Shown here: in pieces, positions 1 to 8,966 of the stretch | Layout of the letters: every line of letters starts with the position of its first letter | Position numbering within the stretch: the first letter of the stretch is position 1 | From: Salinigranum salinum | GTDB taxonomy: Archaea; Halobacteriota; Halobacteria; Halobacteriales; Haloferacaceae | Length of the DNA stretch: 64,000 nucleotides | NCBI RefSeq assembly: GCF_009176545.1 | Contig: NZ_VTOJ01000001.1 | Coordinates: forward strand, 124,001 to 188,000 | Direction: 5' to 3' | The notes under the pieces: generated by a model | What the model saw: the letters and a program-made list of their open reading frames with translations, nothing else | What the model was told of the DNA's origin: nothing | Databases searched by the model: none | Made by a program: the position numbers and the translations under genes

Positions 1-12
1 ACTGGGTCACCC

Positions 13-219
13 GTGTCGCCAGCACCCACCCCACGCGACCAGGGATCGGGCCAGCAGGTCGAGGGCGATCTCGACGCGGCGCGCACGTCACTGGTCCGGA
101 CGCTGACGCGCCACGCCGAGCGGGCCGAAGCAGCTCAGGACCCCCGGCGGGCGACCGACCACCTGACGGCGGTTCGGGAGGCCGCCGAGGCACTCGCGGC
201 GCTGGACGGGAGGCGGTGA
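13..219 (+). CDS. small hypothetical protein, possibly 5'-truncated
   Basis: A 68-residue, Ala/Arg/Glu-rich, probably all-helical protein with a GTG start. The frame stays open to the window edge, so the true start may lie outside. No family is recognised. Its TGA stop overlaps the GTG start of the next small ORF, so the two are probably translated together. Composition fits a haloarchaeal coding region, but shortness and lack of known motifs keep confidence low. Confidence 0.4.
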   Translation: MSPAPTPRDQGSGQQVEGDLDAARTSLVRTLTRHAERAEAAQDPRRATDHLTAVREAAEALAALDGRR

Positions 220-332
220 CGCGGATCCTCACCGCCGTCGACGGGAGCGGCACCGTCGGTCGGGCGATCCTCGGCAGCGCCGCCGAGACCGTCGTTCGCG
301 CCGAATCGCTCCCTATCACGGTCGTCCCGTAA
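216..332 (+). CDS. miniature universal-stress-protein-like ORF (38 aa)
   Basis: The N-terminus (ILTAVDGS) looks like strand 1 of a UspA domain. It runs almost directly into what looks like the UspA C-terminus: GRAILGSAAETVVR followed by a final strand ending in PITVVP. The central part of a normal Usp domain, roughly 100 residues, is absent. The ORF starts at GTG and overlaps the stop of the upstream ORF. It is either a deletion remnant of a usp gene or a retained microprotein. The resemblance is read directly; function is not inferred. Confidence 0.45.
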   Translation: MTRILTAVDGSGTVGRAILGSAAETVVRAESLPITVVP

Positions 333-434
333 CGGGCGGCCCACTCGGTCGGGGAACGAGGCGATCGGCGAGCTACCGGGTGGACGGCGGGCGAACAGCA
401 GCGTCGCCTGTCCGGTCGTGGACCGGACGCCGAC

Positions 435-1013
435 TCACTCCGGGCCGTTCTCGATGGCGAACTCGACGCCATCGGGCGTCACTCGCGCGGCGGCCGCACA
501 GACGGGGTGGTCGAAGTCGAGGTCGTACGCCGCCGTCGCGGCGGCGGTGGCCGTGTCGGCCGCGAAGTCGAACGCGCGTGGGGCGTCTTCCTCGTAGGTG
601 GCGACGAGTGTCGGTTCGTCGACCGCCTCGACGAGCAGTGCGTCGCGGCGGACGATGCCCACGGACGCCGCGTCGGCGGTGACGACGCCGGCGATCCGGG
701 GCGTGTCGTAGTCGTCCTTCTCGAAGTCCAGCGCGAGCAGGGCGGTCGCGAGCGCGTCGCGTGCCGGATACCCCATGTCGACCTTCTCGGCGATGGGGTC
801 GACGTGCGAGCCGTTGCCCAGGACGACTCCCTCGCCCGCCTCGCGGAGACAGTTGTACGAGACGTACGGGTTGTCCGTCTCCGCGGCGTCCGCCGTGGGA
901 CCGACGGTCAGCGTCCCCGCACGGTCGACGATGCGACGGTTCGGGAACGACCGCGACGAGACGCGGTACACACCCAGTCCGGGACCGACGACGACGAATC
1001 TCCCGACGTACAT
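435..1013 (-). CDS. purO: IMP cyclohydrolase, archaeal PurO type
   Basis: Predicted to close FAICAR to IMP, the last step of purine synthesis, in the cytoplasm. The 192-residue protein begins [11 protein letters not shown] and has the PurO block [11 protein letters not shown] near residue 20, then the acidic alpha-beta core typical of this family. Length matches archaeal PurO. A longer frame exists upstream, but this ATG gives the standard N-terminus and the extension looks non-coding. Monocistronic, with a tRNA gene about 230 bases upstream on the other strand. Confidence 0.93.
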   Translation of the reverse strand: MYVGRFVVVGPGLGVYRVSSRSFPNRRIVDRAGTLTVGPTADAAETDNPYVSYNCLREAGEGVVLGNGSHVDPIAEKVDMGYPARDALATALLALDFEKDDYDTPRIAGVVTADAASVGIVRRDALLVEAVDEPTLVATYEEDAPRAFDFAADTATAAATAAYDLDFDHPVCAAAARVTPDGVEFAIENGPE

Positions 1014-1244
1014 GCGCGAGAGTGCATAGCTCTGGGTCAAGTAGGTGACGGTGTGGACACGCTCGGCCCGTCGGCTCCGGGTCGAGTGGACGACGATACA
1101 CGCACGTCCGGCGTCGCTGGCGGATCGAGACCTACTCGATCCCACTCGTACCGGAACCCGTGTTTCGTCCGGATCCTGGGAGTCGACCGCACTCTCGAAA
1201 TGAAGCGACAGCGTTTTGTTTCGGTGACTCGTCCTCCCGCGTGC

Positions 1245-1317
1245 AGTCCCATGGGGTAGTGGCCAATCCTGTTGCCTTCTGGGGGCAACGACCCAGGTTC
1301 GAATCCTGGTGGGACTA
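1245..1317 (+). tRNA. tRNA-Gln (anticodon CTG)
   Basis: A complete 73-nt cloverleaf. The acceptor stem AGTCCCA pairs with TGGGACT. The anticodon stem TTGCC/GGCAA encloses loop TTCTGGG with anticodon CTG. The T-arm is CCAGG-TTCGAAT-CCTGG, the discriminator is A and CCA is not encoded. No intron is seen. A primase-like gene fragment follows within about 140 bases, so this tRNA is a candidate integration site, although I found no second copy of its 3' end in the window. Confidence 0.95.
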
Positions 1318-1420
1318 CTCAAATATTCTACATAATCCACACGTGGAGTGACCACGTTGGAGCCCACGCCTCTCGACTCGAAACGCCGGGGATAATTATC
1401 ATCGAACGAAGATTTAGCCG

Positions 1421-1839
1421 GTGACGCTCTCACCCCACGGGTGGGAGCGGTTGATGAACTCGGCTCCTGGAGCGCACACTGCCGGCGCAGTTGCCGCCGC
1501 GATCGAGTACTTCCACGCTCGTCTCGACGATGAACTCTCTACCGATGCCGTAGACGTCGCGACCGCGCGAGAGTACTTCGTGGACGTTCGCGGGTGGAGC
1601 ACGGAGACGGTCGAGACGAAACAGCTCGGGTACGCTCCAGCAGATCCGTCGGCGCTCCTCGACCACCTCATGCGTCGGGGGTTCGACCGCGACGCCATCC
1701 TCGGCACGGGGTTGTTCTGGAAGAACGGCCTGTCACCGATCTGTCGACGACTGTCCTCGCGGCGGGATTGGTTCTCTTGGGAATCGTGGTGGTGCTGTTC
1801 GGCGTTCGACCGCGTCGACGCGAGTCGGACCTGCAGTGA
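1421..1839 (+). pseudogene. truncated primase-like ORF run into an unrelated membrane tail
   Basis: Residues about 25-107 of the first frame ([12 protein letters not shown]..., the stretch REYFVDVRGWS, LGYAPADPSALLDHLMRRGF, ILGTGLF) resemble the N-terminal region of DnaG-like primases on haloarchaeal plasmids and proviruses. The zinc and Toprim parts are missing. Near 1735 coding sense switches frame to a tail with one hydrophobic helix (TTVLAAGLVLLGIVVVLFGV) and a basic end, stopping at 1839. It looks like two gene remnants joined by deletion or frameshift, next to tRNA-Gln. The primase resemblance is from memory of the family. Confidence 0.5.
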
Positions 1840-2067
1840 CCGTTGGACTCCGACCAACCGGTAACTGTGTGTGAAGCGAGTCCGATAGACGAACGCTAGC
1901 TGTCCCGCGAATTCCTACCACTTCGACACAGCCGACAGCTTTTCGCGTCTTCACTCGGTGTTTTCACAGTGTGATACGCTGGTCCCCCAACGACGACCGC
2001 GTTCGCGAACCTGCTGTTCGACTCGACACGGAACCGCCCTGTTCGGGTCCGCGGCCCACGGAGCACT

Positions 2068-2958
2068 GTGACAATTGAACACGCCTCCGATACCGACGGC
2101 ACCCCACTGACGTATCTCGGGGCGTTCGTCGTCGTGACGCTCGCGGTGAGCGGAACGGTCGCTGCAGTGACGATCACCGACACTGTCTCGAACGCCACAA
2201 CCGTCCCGATCATGGTCACCCCCGCGGTGACTGCGCTGATCCTCCGTCGGCTCCAAGGGCGATCGATACGCACTACCATCATTGAGTCGCTCCGAGGGAC
2301 AACACGCCTCTCTGTCGCGTTCGCGATCGGCTACCCGGTCGTGTTCATCGCTGCGGCGGCCGTCATCGCGCTCGGTACCGGACTGGGGACCTTCCAGCCC
2401 GGCGTTCAGAACGTCGTCGAACAGGGTCCGATCTATCTGTTTCCGCTGTTCGTGCTGGTGGCCGGGGCAATCACGTACGGCGAAGAACTCGGGTGGCGTG
2501 GCTACCTCCTGCCCGAGCTCACCGAGCGGGTTGGTGCGGTGGCCGCGACTGCGCTGGTCGGTCTCGTCTGGGCACTGTATCACCTGCCGGCGCTCTACTT
2601 CGGAGCCCAAGCGACCGGCCTCGGCGACCCGGTCACCGTCGCGGCCATCCAGATGGGAGCGGTATTCACGGCCGCCGCGTTCCCGGCTGCATACTCGTAC
2701 TTCCTCTCGGAGGGGAGCGTAATTCCACCCGTGTTGTTCCACCTGACCTGGAACATCCTCAATCCGTGGGTGCTCGGGAACGTCTACACGAACGTGGAGG
2801 GGTTCGTCGCTGGACAGGTGATTCTCGTCAGCGGCGAGGGCGTGATTGGTCTTCTATTGGGCCTCGTGACACTGGCAGGGTTTGTTGCCCTCATCCGCCG
2901 ACAATTCGACATCAACGGTAACGGAAGAAGTGAACGAAAGACGTCGCGCGGCACGTGA
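2068..2958 (+). CDS. CPBP family intramembrane metalloprotease (copy 1)
   Basis: A polytopic membrane protein of 296 residues with about eight hydrophobic helices. It carries the CPBP (CAAX protease/bacteriocin-processing) motifs: GEELGWRGYLL near residue 140, LYHLPALYFG near 172 and FHLTWN near 225. The paired Glu, Arg and His residues of the family are intact, so it is probably catalytic. The GTG start is the first good one; a later start would cut into helix 1. First of six CPBP genes in 6.7 kb. Substrate unknown; bacterial relatives process prenylated proteins or give bacteriocin self-immunity. Confidence 0.85.
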   Translation: MTIEHASDTDGTPLTYLGAFVVVTLAVSGTVAAVTITDTVSNATTVPIMVTPAVTALILRRLQGRSIRTTIIESLRGTTRLSVAFAIGYPVVFIAAAAVIALGTGLGTFQPGVQNVVEQGPIYLFPLFVLVAGAITYGEELGWRGYLLPELTERVGAVAATALVGLVWALYHLPALYFGAQATGLGDPVTVAAIQMGAVFTAAAFPAAYSYFLSEGSVIPPVLFHLTWNILNPWVLGNVYTNVEGFVAGQVILVSGEGVIGLLLGLVTLAGFVALIRRQFDINGNGRSERKTSRGT

Positions 2959-3129
2959 ACGAGTGGTCTGACTGAGACGGGCTCCACTATTCCGTAGGTG
3001 AACTCCTCAACCACTGTCAGAAACTTCGTGCGAGATGCAGAGCATCAGTACAGCAGCCGCGGGGAGCGTATAGTGGATCGGGAGATGTCGAGGGTCGGTC
3101 TACGGTTCCAGCGACCCCCGATTCGACGG

Positions 3130-3858
3130 TCATTCGATCCGGGTTCTGAACTCGTCGAGGACCGAGGCCACCTCGTCGGGGCAGCTCAGCATCGGGAGGT
3201 GACCAGTGTCGAGTGTGACGACATCGTCGGTTCCGAGGGTAGTAGCCATCTTTGCCTGTTGGTCCGGCGTTATCGACTTGTCCGCACCCGTCTGAACGTA
3301 TCGCGTCGGTACGTCAGGAATGATGCCGTCCACCGGATCGGTATAGAGATAGCGCGATTCGGGAACGAACTCAGTAACGATGCGGTCTGCTTGTTCGTCA
3401 GGTAACTCTGCACAGAGCGATCCACGGATAATTCGCTCCGGCGGCCGAGTTCCGGCGAACCGTAGTATGGCCTGCTGGACGACGCGCTGATGGAAGGGAA
3501 AACACGATAGGAACGACTGTCCGGGTTCCGGGATCCCCGCACTCAGACCGACGAAGCCCGTAAGACGATCTCCGAGCCGGGATGCGACCTCCATGCAGAC
3601 TGCGCCACCGATCGAATGGGCGACGAGAATCACGCGAGACGTTTCCCACTCCTCGACTTGCTCGGTGACCGCTTCCGTGTAATCCGCTAACCGAAGGTCG
3701 TCTCGCACGGATTGATCGGCCTCCCGGGCGGGAAACACGGCTGATAATGTCGGAGCCTGCATGCGCGAGATCAGTTCATCCCAGACCCACACATCCAATC
3801 CGGCCCCGTGAACCAGCACGAATCCGACCTCCCCCGAAGAGTCGGCAGGTGCACTCAT
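3130..3858 (-). CDS. alpha/beta-fold hydrolase
   Basis: A soluble 242-residue protein with the alpha/beta hydrolase layout: oxyanion-hole HGAG at residues 17-20, nucleophile elbow AHSIGG with Ser82, and a late DTGHLPML that supplies the catalytic His near residue 218. Resembles the esterase/lipase-like group related to salicylate esterases (MES/EstC-like), so it could be an esterase, thioesterase or amidase; substrate unknown. Convergent with the first CPBP gene and divergent from the second. Confidence 0.82.
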   Translation of the reverse strand: MSAPADSSGEVGFVLVHGAGLDVWVWDELISRMQAPTLSAVFPAREADQSVRDDLRLADYTEAVTEQVEEWETSRVILVAHSIGGAVCMEVASRLGDRLTGFVGLSAGIPEPGQSFLSCFPFHQRVVQQAILRFAGTRPPERIIRGSLCAELPDEQADRIVTEFVPESRYLYTDPVDGIIPDVPTRYVQTGADKSITPDQQAKMATTLGTDDVVTLDTGHLPMLSCPDEVASVLDEFRTRIE

Positions 3859-4060
3859 GTCCGACGTAATCCATCAGGCGGACATAAGTGTGCTCCGTGA
3901 CATAGCCGATACGCGCGCTGTATTCAGCACGACCGCAGAAACCTAACTGAGTGTTGCCAGAAGAGGCGTGCAAGGTACAGAGGTTGAACGCAGCACGTCC
4001 AACCAAGTGGCGTTTAACCCCCCAATTATTTGTCATACGCCAAGAATAGATAGACACCTT

Positions 4061-4858
4061 ATGAGCTCCGAAGGTGCTTCTCTCACCGGTACCGGCGACA
4101 AGCAAATCGCAGGAGCAAGAACTGGCGGGTTCTCGACACGGCTGTTCGTAACGATGCTGGGTATCGGTAGCCTCGGTATTGTAGGGTACATCCCGTTCGC
4201 ATCAGCGGTTGGGTTACCCTCGGCAATACACGCACTGCAGGCGGGGTTGCTTTTCTTCGGAGCGTTCATCGGAGCCCGATACGCACGATCGTTAGGACTT
4301 GGGGCACCGTTCATTGAGGCGGCTCTCGCGGGCACTCTTCGCCCCCGGGCGGCTGTACGGTCACTCGTGCCCATGGTTGGAGTCGGTGTCGGTCTCGGAA
4401 TTTTTGGGATCACGTACAATTTTGTTCTCACGGGGCCACTCGTCTTCGAGGCGTCGGGCGTCAATGTTTTCGAACCCATCGGACTCCCCCTGTCCGTTCA
4501 GTTGTTGGGTCCGCCGATATACGGAGGCATCACTGAGGAGATTATCTTCCGGTTCGGGTTCGTGACCGGAGCCGCCATCTTGGTCCAACGAGTACTACGC
4601 GCGGGCGGCCGGTCCAACGTCAGCAAGTCGGCTGTGCTCTGGACTGCGATCATTATCGTCGATATTCCGTTCGCGCTCGAACACCTCGTCTTCTACCCAG
4701 TCTTGACGCCGGCAATCGTCGCAGGGGTGTTCGGATCCACCGTGGTGCTCGGGACTGTCTTCGGCTGGCTCTACTGGAAGCGCGGGTTAGAGGCAGCCAT
4801 GGTCGTTCATCTGTTTAGTAACGTGACGTACCTGATTATCGACACTGTGCTCCTCTGA
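4061..4858 (+). CDS. CPBP family intramembrane metalloprotease (copy 2)
   Basis: A 265-residue polytopic membrane protein. CPBP motifs are TEEIIFRFGFV near residue 158, FALEHLVFYP near 205 and VVHLFSNVTYLI near the C-terminus. The first motif is the EE-x3-R form without GWRG, a different subtype from copies 1, 3 and 4. The ATG at 4061 is preferred over an upstream start at 3968 because the extra N-terminal stretch is polar and unlike the family. Base composition here is noticeably AT-richer than in the core genes. Predicted active; substrate unknown. Confidence 0.82.
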   Translation: MSSEGASLTGTGDKQIAGARTGGFSTRLFVTMLGIGSLGIVGYIPFASAVGLPSAIHALQAGLLFFGAFIGARYARSLGLGAPFIEAALAGTLRPRAAVRSLVPMVGVGVGLGIFGITYNFVLTGPLVFEASGVNVFEPIGLPLSVQLLGPPIYGGITEEIIFRFGFVTGAAILVQRVLRAGGRSNVSKSAVLWTAIIIVDIPFALEHLVFYPVLTPAIVAGVFGSTVVLGTVFGWLYWKRGLEAAMVVHLFSNVTYLIIDTVLL

Positions 4859-4923
4859 GTCCAGATCAATGATACTCGAAACGTATCACCGGCTGAGAGT
4901 TCAACAAGGCCAGTGATTTGAGT

Positions 4924-5781
4924 ATGACCACTGCTATGACAGTGAATCAGTCGAGCGGGTCGTTTTCAACACTCTCAGTGCGCGAAATATCGATGTATCT
5001 GATGGTCGCGTTTCTTCCGGTCGTTATCGCGCTGATACTAATCGAGTATATGGGTGTTGAAGGATTCCTTGATCGGGGACTTCTCATCCCGTTTTTCGCT
5101 GTCGGATTGGTAGCCCCGACCGCGGGAGCGTTTGTTGTGGCGTGGATGATGAGTGGGTCCTTCACACCAGTGTACAATCTGTTTGGCCGTCCAATCGGTT
5201 TCCGGACGGTCGCTCTCGCTCTGACCGGACAAGTCGTCGTGCTGGGAGGAACGTGGTTTCTGCTCGGACAAGTCTTCGGAGCTGATTTCGGCGTCATCGA
5301 GAACGTCACGACCCTTGTTGGGGTAAGTGTCACCTTCTTAGTCGGAGGGTTCACCGAGGAAATCGGGTGGCGCGGAACGCTTCAACCGGCACTTCAAGCG
5401 CGGTTCGGACCGTTGCCGGGAGTCTTGACGGTTGGTGCTGTTCACGGCGTCTGGCATCTGCCACTTCACGTAATCGAGGGAACCCCACCGGTCGGATTTA
5501 CATTGATTCTCTGTGGATTGCTGGGGGCTGCAGTGTTCCACGGATGGGCATTCAATGCGGCCGAACGAGTCTATGCCCCAGCGTTCACTCACGCGTTGGG
5601 CAACATCATCGGACTCTGGACGACGCCGGCTCTCGTTCTGGCTGGAGAAATCGAACAAGCACTCATTATCGCATCTGGGTGGGTATTGCTTGGTATCATC
5701 GTTGCTGTAGCGACACGAGGACGGATCGGCCTCTCCAATCAGGCTCAAGGGAGTCGGTCTATCACCACGGAAGCCCGTTAG
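4924..5781 (+). CDS. CPBP family intramembrane metalloprotease (copy 3)
   Basis: A 285-residue polytopic membrane protein with FTEEIGWRGTLQP near residue 142, GVWHLPLHV near 177 and FTHALGNIIGLW near 222, so all CPBP catalytic positions are kept. The ATG at 4924 is chosen; TTG at 4918 and ATG at 4936 are alternatives. It follows copy 2 by 65 bases in the same direction and could be co-transcribed. Same GWRG subtype as copies 1 and 4. Confidence 0.83.
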   Translation: MTTAMTVNQSSGSFSTLSVREISMYLMVAFLPVVIALILIEYMGVEGFLDRGLLIPFFAVGLVAPTAGAFVVAWMMSGSFTPVYNLFGRPIGFRTVALALTGQVVVLGGTWFLLGQVFGADFGVIENVTTLVGVSVTFLVGGFTEEIGWRGTLQPALQARFGPLPGVLTVGAVHGVWHLPLHVIEGTPPVGFTLILCGLLGAAVFHGWAFNAAERVYAPAFTHALGNIIGLWTTPALVLAGEIEQALIIASGWVLLGIIVAVATRGRIGLSNQAQGSRSITTEAR

Positions 5782-5809
5782 AACATGTTGATTACGCACA
5801 ACGGGTGCG

Positions 5810-6658
5810 CTAAAGTGTTGGGCGAGGAATCTCCGTCAGACGGTCGTTAGAGAGGTGTCTGACCCCGTGGACTGTAATCGCACCCAGCGCCGCAATCCAC
5901 AGCACGATCAGGACGAGCACGTTCGGAGAGACTCCTCCAGCACTCGTAATGGCAGGGCCGATAACGCCCTGGATGGCGTTCCATGTCGTGTGGAACAGCA
6001 TTGCCAGCAACACGCTTCCTCGTGTGTTATTGTAGAGAACAGTGAGGAGAAACGTGAGTGGAAGGACACTCATGCCGTACAGAAAGAGAGAGGAACCCGC
6101 TTGATTCGTTCCTTGTGTGACGAACAACGGCAGATGCCACGTGGTCCAAATCACTCCGAGAACGACGCTTGCGATGGTCGCATTGAATCGCTTTTGAAGC
6201 AGGGGCAGCGCAATCCCGCGCCAGCCGGGCTCTTCGAGCCCTCCACGCAGGAAAGTTAAGAAAAAGATCGTGATGACCGAAGCAATCCCCGGTATACGTG
6301 CTGGGTCAAGCCCGCCGCCAAACACGACGCTTCCAACGGAAACGACACTGATGATTCCTATCGGGACAAGCACAGCATACGCCCACCACCGCAATGGAAC
6401 CTGCCAGCGGACGAGTTGAGCGGCCCAGGGACGAACATCACCAGCAATCCAGGCGGTGATAGCAGCGGCGATCAACGGACCGAATCCGCCGATAAGTTGG
6501 AGAAGCATCGTCGCCGACGTTTCAACGAGTAAGACAGCGCCCCAGAACCCCCACGTCACGAGAAATGTGAGCGCGATATACGTGCTAAGGCGGTGGTTAG
6601 CAGCCCGTTGTCGGAGGGATGCGAGAGACGTCACAAGTCCGTCCTTTCTGTCCAACAT
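5810..6658 (-). CDS. CPBP family intramembrane metalloprotease (copy 4)
   Basis: A polytopic membrane protein of about 282 residues with LEEPGWRGIALP, a TTWHLPLFV histidine motif and LFHTTWNAIQG. The first motif has Pro after the Glu pair but keeps both Glu and the Arg. The ATG at 6658 is chosen because a TTAAATAT box read on this strand (6706-6699) fits a short leader; ATG at 6691 would add eleven residues but lies within about 8 bases of that box. Convergent with copy 3 and divergent from copy 5, sharing a short promoter region with it. Confidence 0.8.
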   Translation of the reverse strand: MLDRKDGLVTSLASLRQRAANHRLSTYIALTFLVTWGFWGAVLLVETSATMLLQLIGGFGPLIAAAITAWIAGDVRPWAAQLVRWQVPLRWWAYAVLVPIGIISVVSVGSVVFGGGLDPARIPGIASVITIFFLTFLRGGLEEPGWRGIALPLLQKRFNATIASVVLGVIWTTWHLPLFVTQGTNQAGSSLFLYGMSVLPLTFLLTVLYNNTRGSVLLAMLFHTTWNAIQGVIGPAITSAGGVSPNVLVLIVLWIAALGAITVHGVRHLSNDRLTEIPRPTL

Positions 6659-6698
6659 CAAAGTAGTACTGTCTAACCCACCGCCCCTCATCTCCCGG

Positions 6699-6706
6699 AT
6701 ATTTAA
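6699..6706 (+). promoter_or_regulatory. TATA box of CPBP copy 5, possibly bidirectional
   Basis: ATATTTAA is centred about 31 bases before the ATG at 6733, the right place for a leaderless haloarchaeal transcript. Read on the other strand it is TTAAATAT and could also serve the divergent copy 4. Confidence 0.5.
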
Positions 6707-6732
6707 CAGTCACATACACGTGGAGCCGATAG

Positions 6733-7551
6733 ATGAGTACATCACCCACTGCAAATTGGCGAACGACACTTCGTGGCACAGTGTCTCTGTTCCTGCTGGG
6801 GATGGTTGGCGTTCTCGTGGTCGCAGTGTCCGTGGTACCGACAGTACGGATGGTTCCAGAATTAGCGCGACTCCCCTATCCCCTACTCCTCCTTCTCGCT
6901 GCAGTGAACTCGACTGTCTTACTGGCTGTGTTCGTCACGCTGGGTACGTTGACGGCGCCAAAGATCAACCTTCACTCACACGTATTCAGCTGGGCGACGC
7001 GAGACGACTTCCAGTGGGAGACGTTTCGTACCTCAGTTCCTCAGGCCGTGGGAGTCGGGGTTAGCCTGTTCATCGTGGCGACACTCCTTGATGTCGTATT
7101 CACGCAGTTTGTGGCAATTGAGACTGCCACAGCCCTCTCGGATGCGGAGTCGCTACGGGCACTCGCAGAGTCGATCCCGATACGCCTGTTCTACGGTGGG
7201 ATCACCGAAGAGCTACTGATTCGCTGGGGATTGATGGCCCCCATCGCGTGGGTAATCTGGCGCGTTCAGTCTCGAAATACAACCGGGAGCAACCCGCCCA
7301 CCGAGACGACAATGTGGGCCGCACTTGTCCTCAGTTCAGTACTCTTCGGCGTCGGTCATTTGCCAGCCGCAGCTGCGACGTCTTCGCTTACCTTGCCGTA
7401 TGTCGTACGGATCGTTTCTCTCAATGCGGTCGTTGGCATCGGATTCGGATGGCTGTACTGGCATCGTTCGCTCGAAACAGCGATGATCGCTCATATGATG
7501 TTTCACGTCACGCTCGTGGCGTTCTCGGCGACGCTCATAGTGCTCACATAG
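6733..7551 (+). CDS. CPBP family intramembrane metalloprotease (copy 5)
   Basis: A 272-residue polytopic membrane protein with ITEELLIRWGLMAP near residue 157, GVGHLPAAA near 206 and IAHMMFHVTLV near 250. The EELLIRWG motif groups it with copy 2. The ATG follows a well-placed TATA box and looks leaderless. Composition is AT-richer than in core genes. Likely an active membrane protease of unknown substrate; the alternation of subtypes along the array argues against recent tandem duplication of one gene. Confidence 0.82.
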   Translation: MSTSPTANWRTTLRGTVSLFLLGMVGVLVVAVSVVPTVRMVPELARLPYPLLLLLAAVNSTVLLAVFVTLGTLTAPKINLHSHVFSWATRDDFQWETFRTSVPQAVGVGVSLFIVATLLDVVFTQFVAIETATALSDAESLRALAESIPIRLFYGGITEELLIRWGLMAPIAWVIWRVQSRNTTGSNPPTETTMWAALVLSSVLFGVGHLPAAAATSSLTLPYVVRIVSLNAVVGIGFGWLYWHRSLETAMIAHMMFHVTLVAFSATLIVLT

Positions 7552-7796
7552 TTCATCAATTACTCACAATAGTCATCGAACCACTCTTCGCTTCGAGGAG
7601 GTCACTGTCACCCACGGAGCTGTATCGGTGCTCTCTCGATGGTCGGCATCGGAATCGTACTCCTGCTCCAAGGGGTGTCGGTCTCGCCGCATTTGAGGAA
7701 TGGCTTCGTTGCCGGTGACAGCTCTCATCGCAGCCCATCTCGACGGACAGGCGACTCCCGTATTGGAAGTCACTGTCCAGTGGTGTCTGTGCGGAC
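7552..7796. other. intergenic, no gene seen
   Basis: About 245 bases between the convergent CPBP copies 5 and 6. Short frames occur on both strands, but none has family-like sequence. Confidence 0.4.
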
Positions 7797-8813
7797 CTAC
7801 CGAAGCTCCGGTACCCAGATTCTCCCCTCATCCTCGGCGAACGAGTCGGTCCAACGGACCCACGAGACGACGGCACCGATGCCTAAAAACACGGCGACCA
7901 GGCCGAGGAGGCCTGCTTCCGGCCCGAACGCACCACCTGTCACCACCGTCGGGCCTGTCTGTCTCGTCGCCACGACTTGCACGCCTGGGATGACGCCACT
8001 GACGGGGAACCCGTAGACAACACCTTGGACGTAGTTCCAAGTCAGGTGGACGCCCAGTGGAATCGCCAAGTCACCAGTGAGTACGTACCCCACCGCGAGA
8101 AACACCCCTCCAAAGGCGACGCCAGCACTACTGATCACTGTCGCATTGGGATTGTTCAGGTGCAGCACACCGAACAGAACAGAGGTAAGCAGCACGGCGA
8201 CTGCGGTCCCGCCCCGCTCCGAGAGCGGGCCGAACCCGGCGAGGCCCTCCGCGAGGTTGGTCAACAGGATACCCCGAACGAGCAGTTCCTCCATAAGTGA
8301 GGTTCCAACGAATACCAACAATGTAGTGAATAACAAGACTGACGGCGCGAACCCTGGACTTGCAGTGAGGAATCCCGTAATCTGTATCCAGCCAAAAGCG
8401 AGTTCGATTACGAACACGAACGTCATCAGCGCGACCCCGAGGAACAGACCGAACCCAAGGTCGCGCCACCACGCCCGTCGAAACCGGAAGCCGTAGTCTC
8501 GCAACCGACGCCGGTCGACGAGAATTGCGGTCACGACCGCCGTGAGGACGGCAGTGAGCGCCCCGAACAGGCTGACGCTCGCTCGGATCGCCTCCCTAAA
8601 GTTCGTCTCGCCGAAGACGACGAACAGCCCGCCTTGGTACTGGTCCGAGATGGCTGCGAACAGACTCCCGGTGAGTTGCCCGACGAGGACGAACACGACG
8701 AGGGCTGTGAAGATGCGAAACGGCATCCGCAGTCGCCGTTCGTCTCGGTGCCAGACGAGCGAGAACACTCGAGCGGTGCCACGCGATATCGACACGACCG
8801 TCACTTCTGCCAC
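7797..8813 (-). CDS. CPBP family intramembrane metalloprotease (copy 6)
   Basis: The longest of the six (338 residues), a polytopic membrane protein with LMEELLVRGILL near residue 168, GVLHLNNPN near 212 and GVHLTWNYVQG near 255. The first motif is the classic EELLVRG form of CPBP proteins. A soluble N-terminal stretch of about 30 residues precedes helix 1. It is GC-richer than copies 2-5, more like the host. Last of the CPBP array; the serine hydrolase gene lies about 150 bases upstream on the same strand. Confidence 0.84.
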   Translation of the reverse strand: MAEVTVVSISRGTARVFSLVWHRDERRLRMPFRIFTALVVFVLVGQLTGSLFAAISDQYQGGLFVVFGETNFREAIRASVSLFGALTAVLTAVVTAILVDRRRLRDYGFRFRRAWWRDLGFGLFLGVALMTFVFVIELAFGWIQITGFLTASPGFAPSVLLFTTLLVFVGTSLMEELLVRGILLTNLAEGLAGFGPLSERGGTAVAVLLTSVLFGVLHLNNPNATVISSAGVAFGGVFLAVGYVLTGDLAIPLGVHLTWNYVQGVVYGFPVSGVIPGVQVVATRQTGPTVVTGGAFGPEAGLLGLVAVFLGIGAVVSWVRWTDSFAEDEGRIWVPELR

Positions 8814-8966
8814 CCTCTGTAAAAGCGTAGCGACGATCGAAGCGTCCCGACCAATCCTGCCCCGCCGTGCCGAGGCTCGTGCACGGAATCGGGTCGATTC
8901 GCAACCCCACGGACTTCACGATTCAAGATCGTGATTCGTTCGTACCGCTATGCGATACAAAGTGGG

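Noticed and set aside
435..1433. N-terminally extended purO frame running across the tRNA gene
   Set aside because: The extension is antisense to tRNA-Gln and lacks protein-like sequence; the ATG at 1013 gives the family start.
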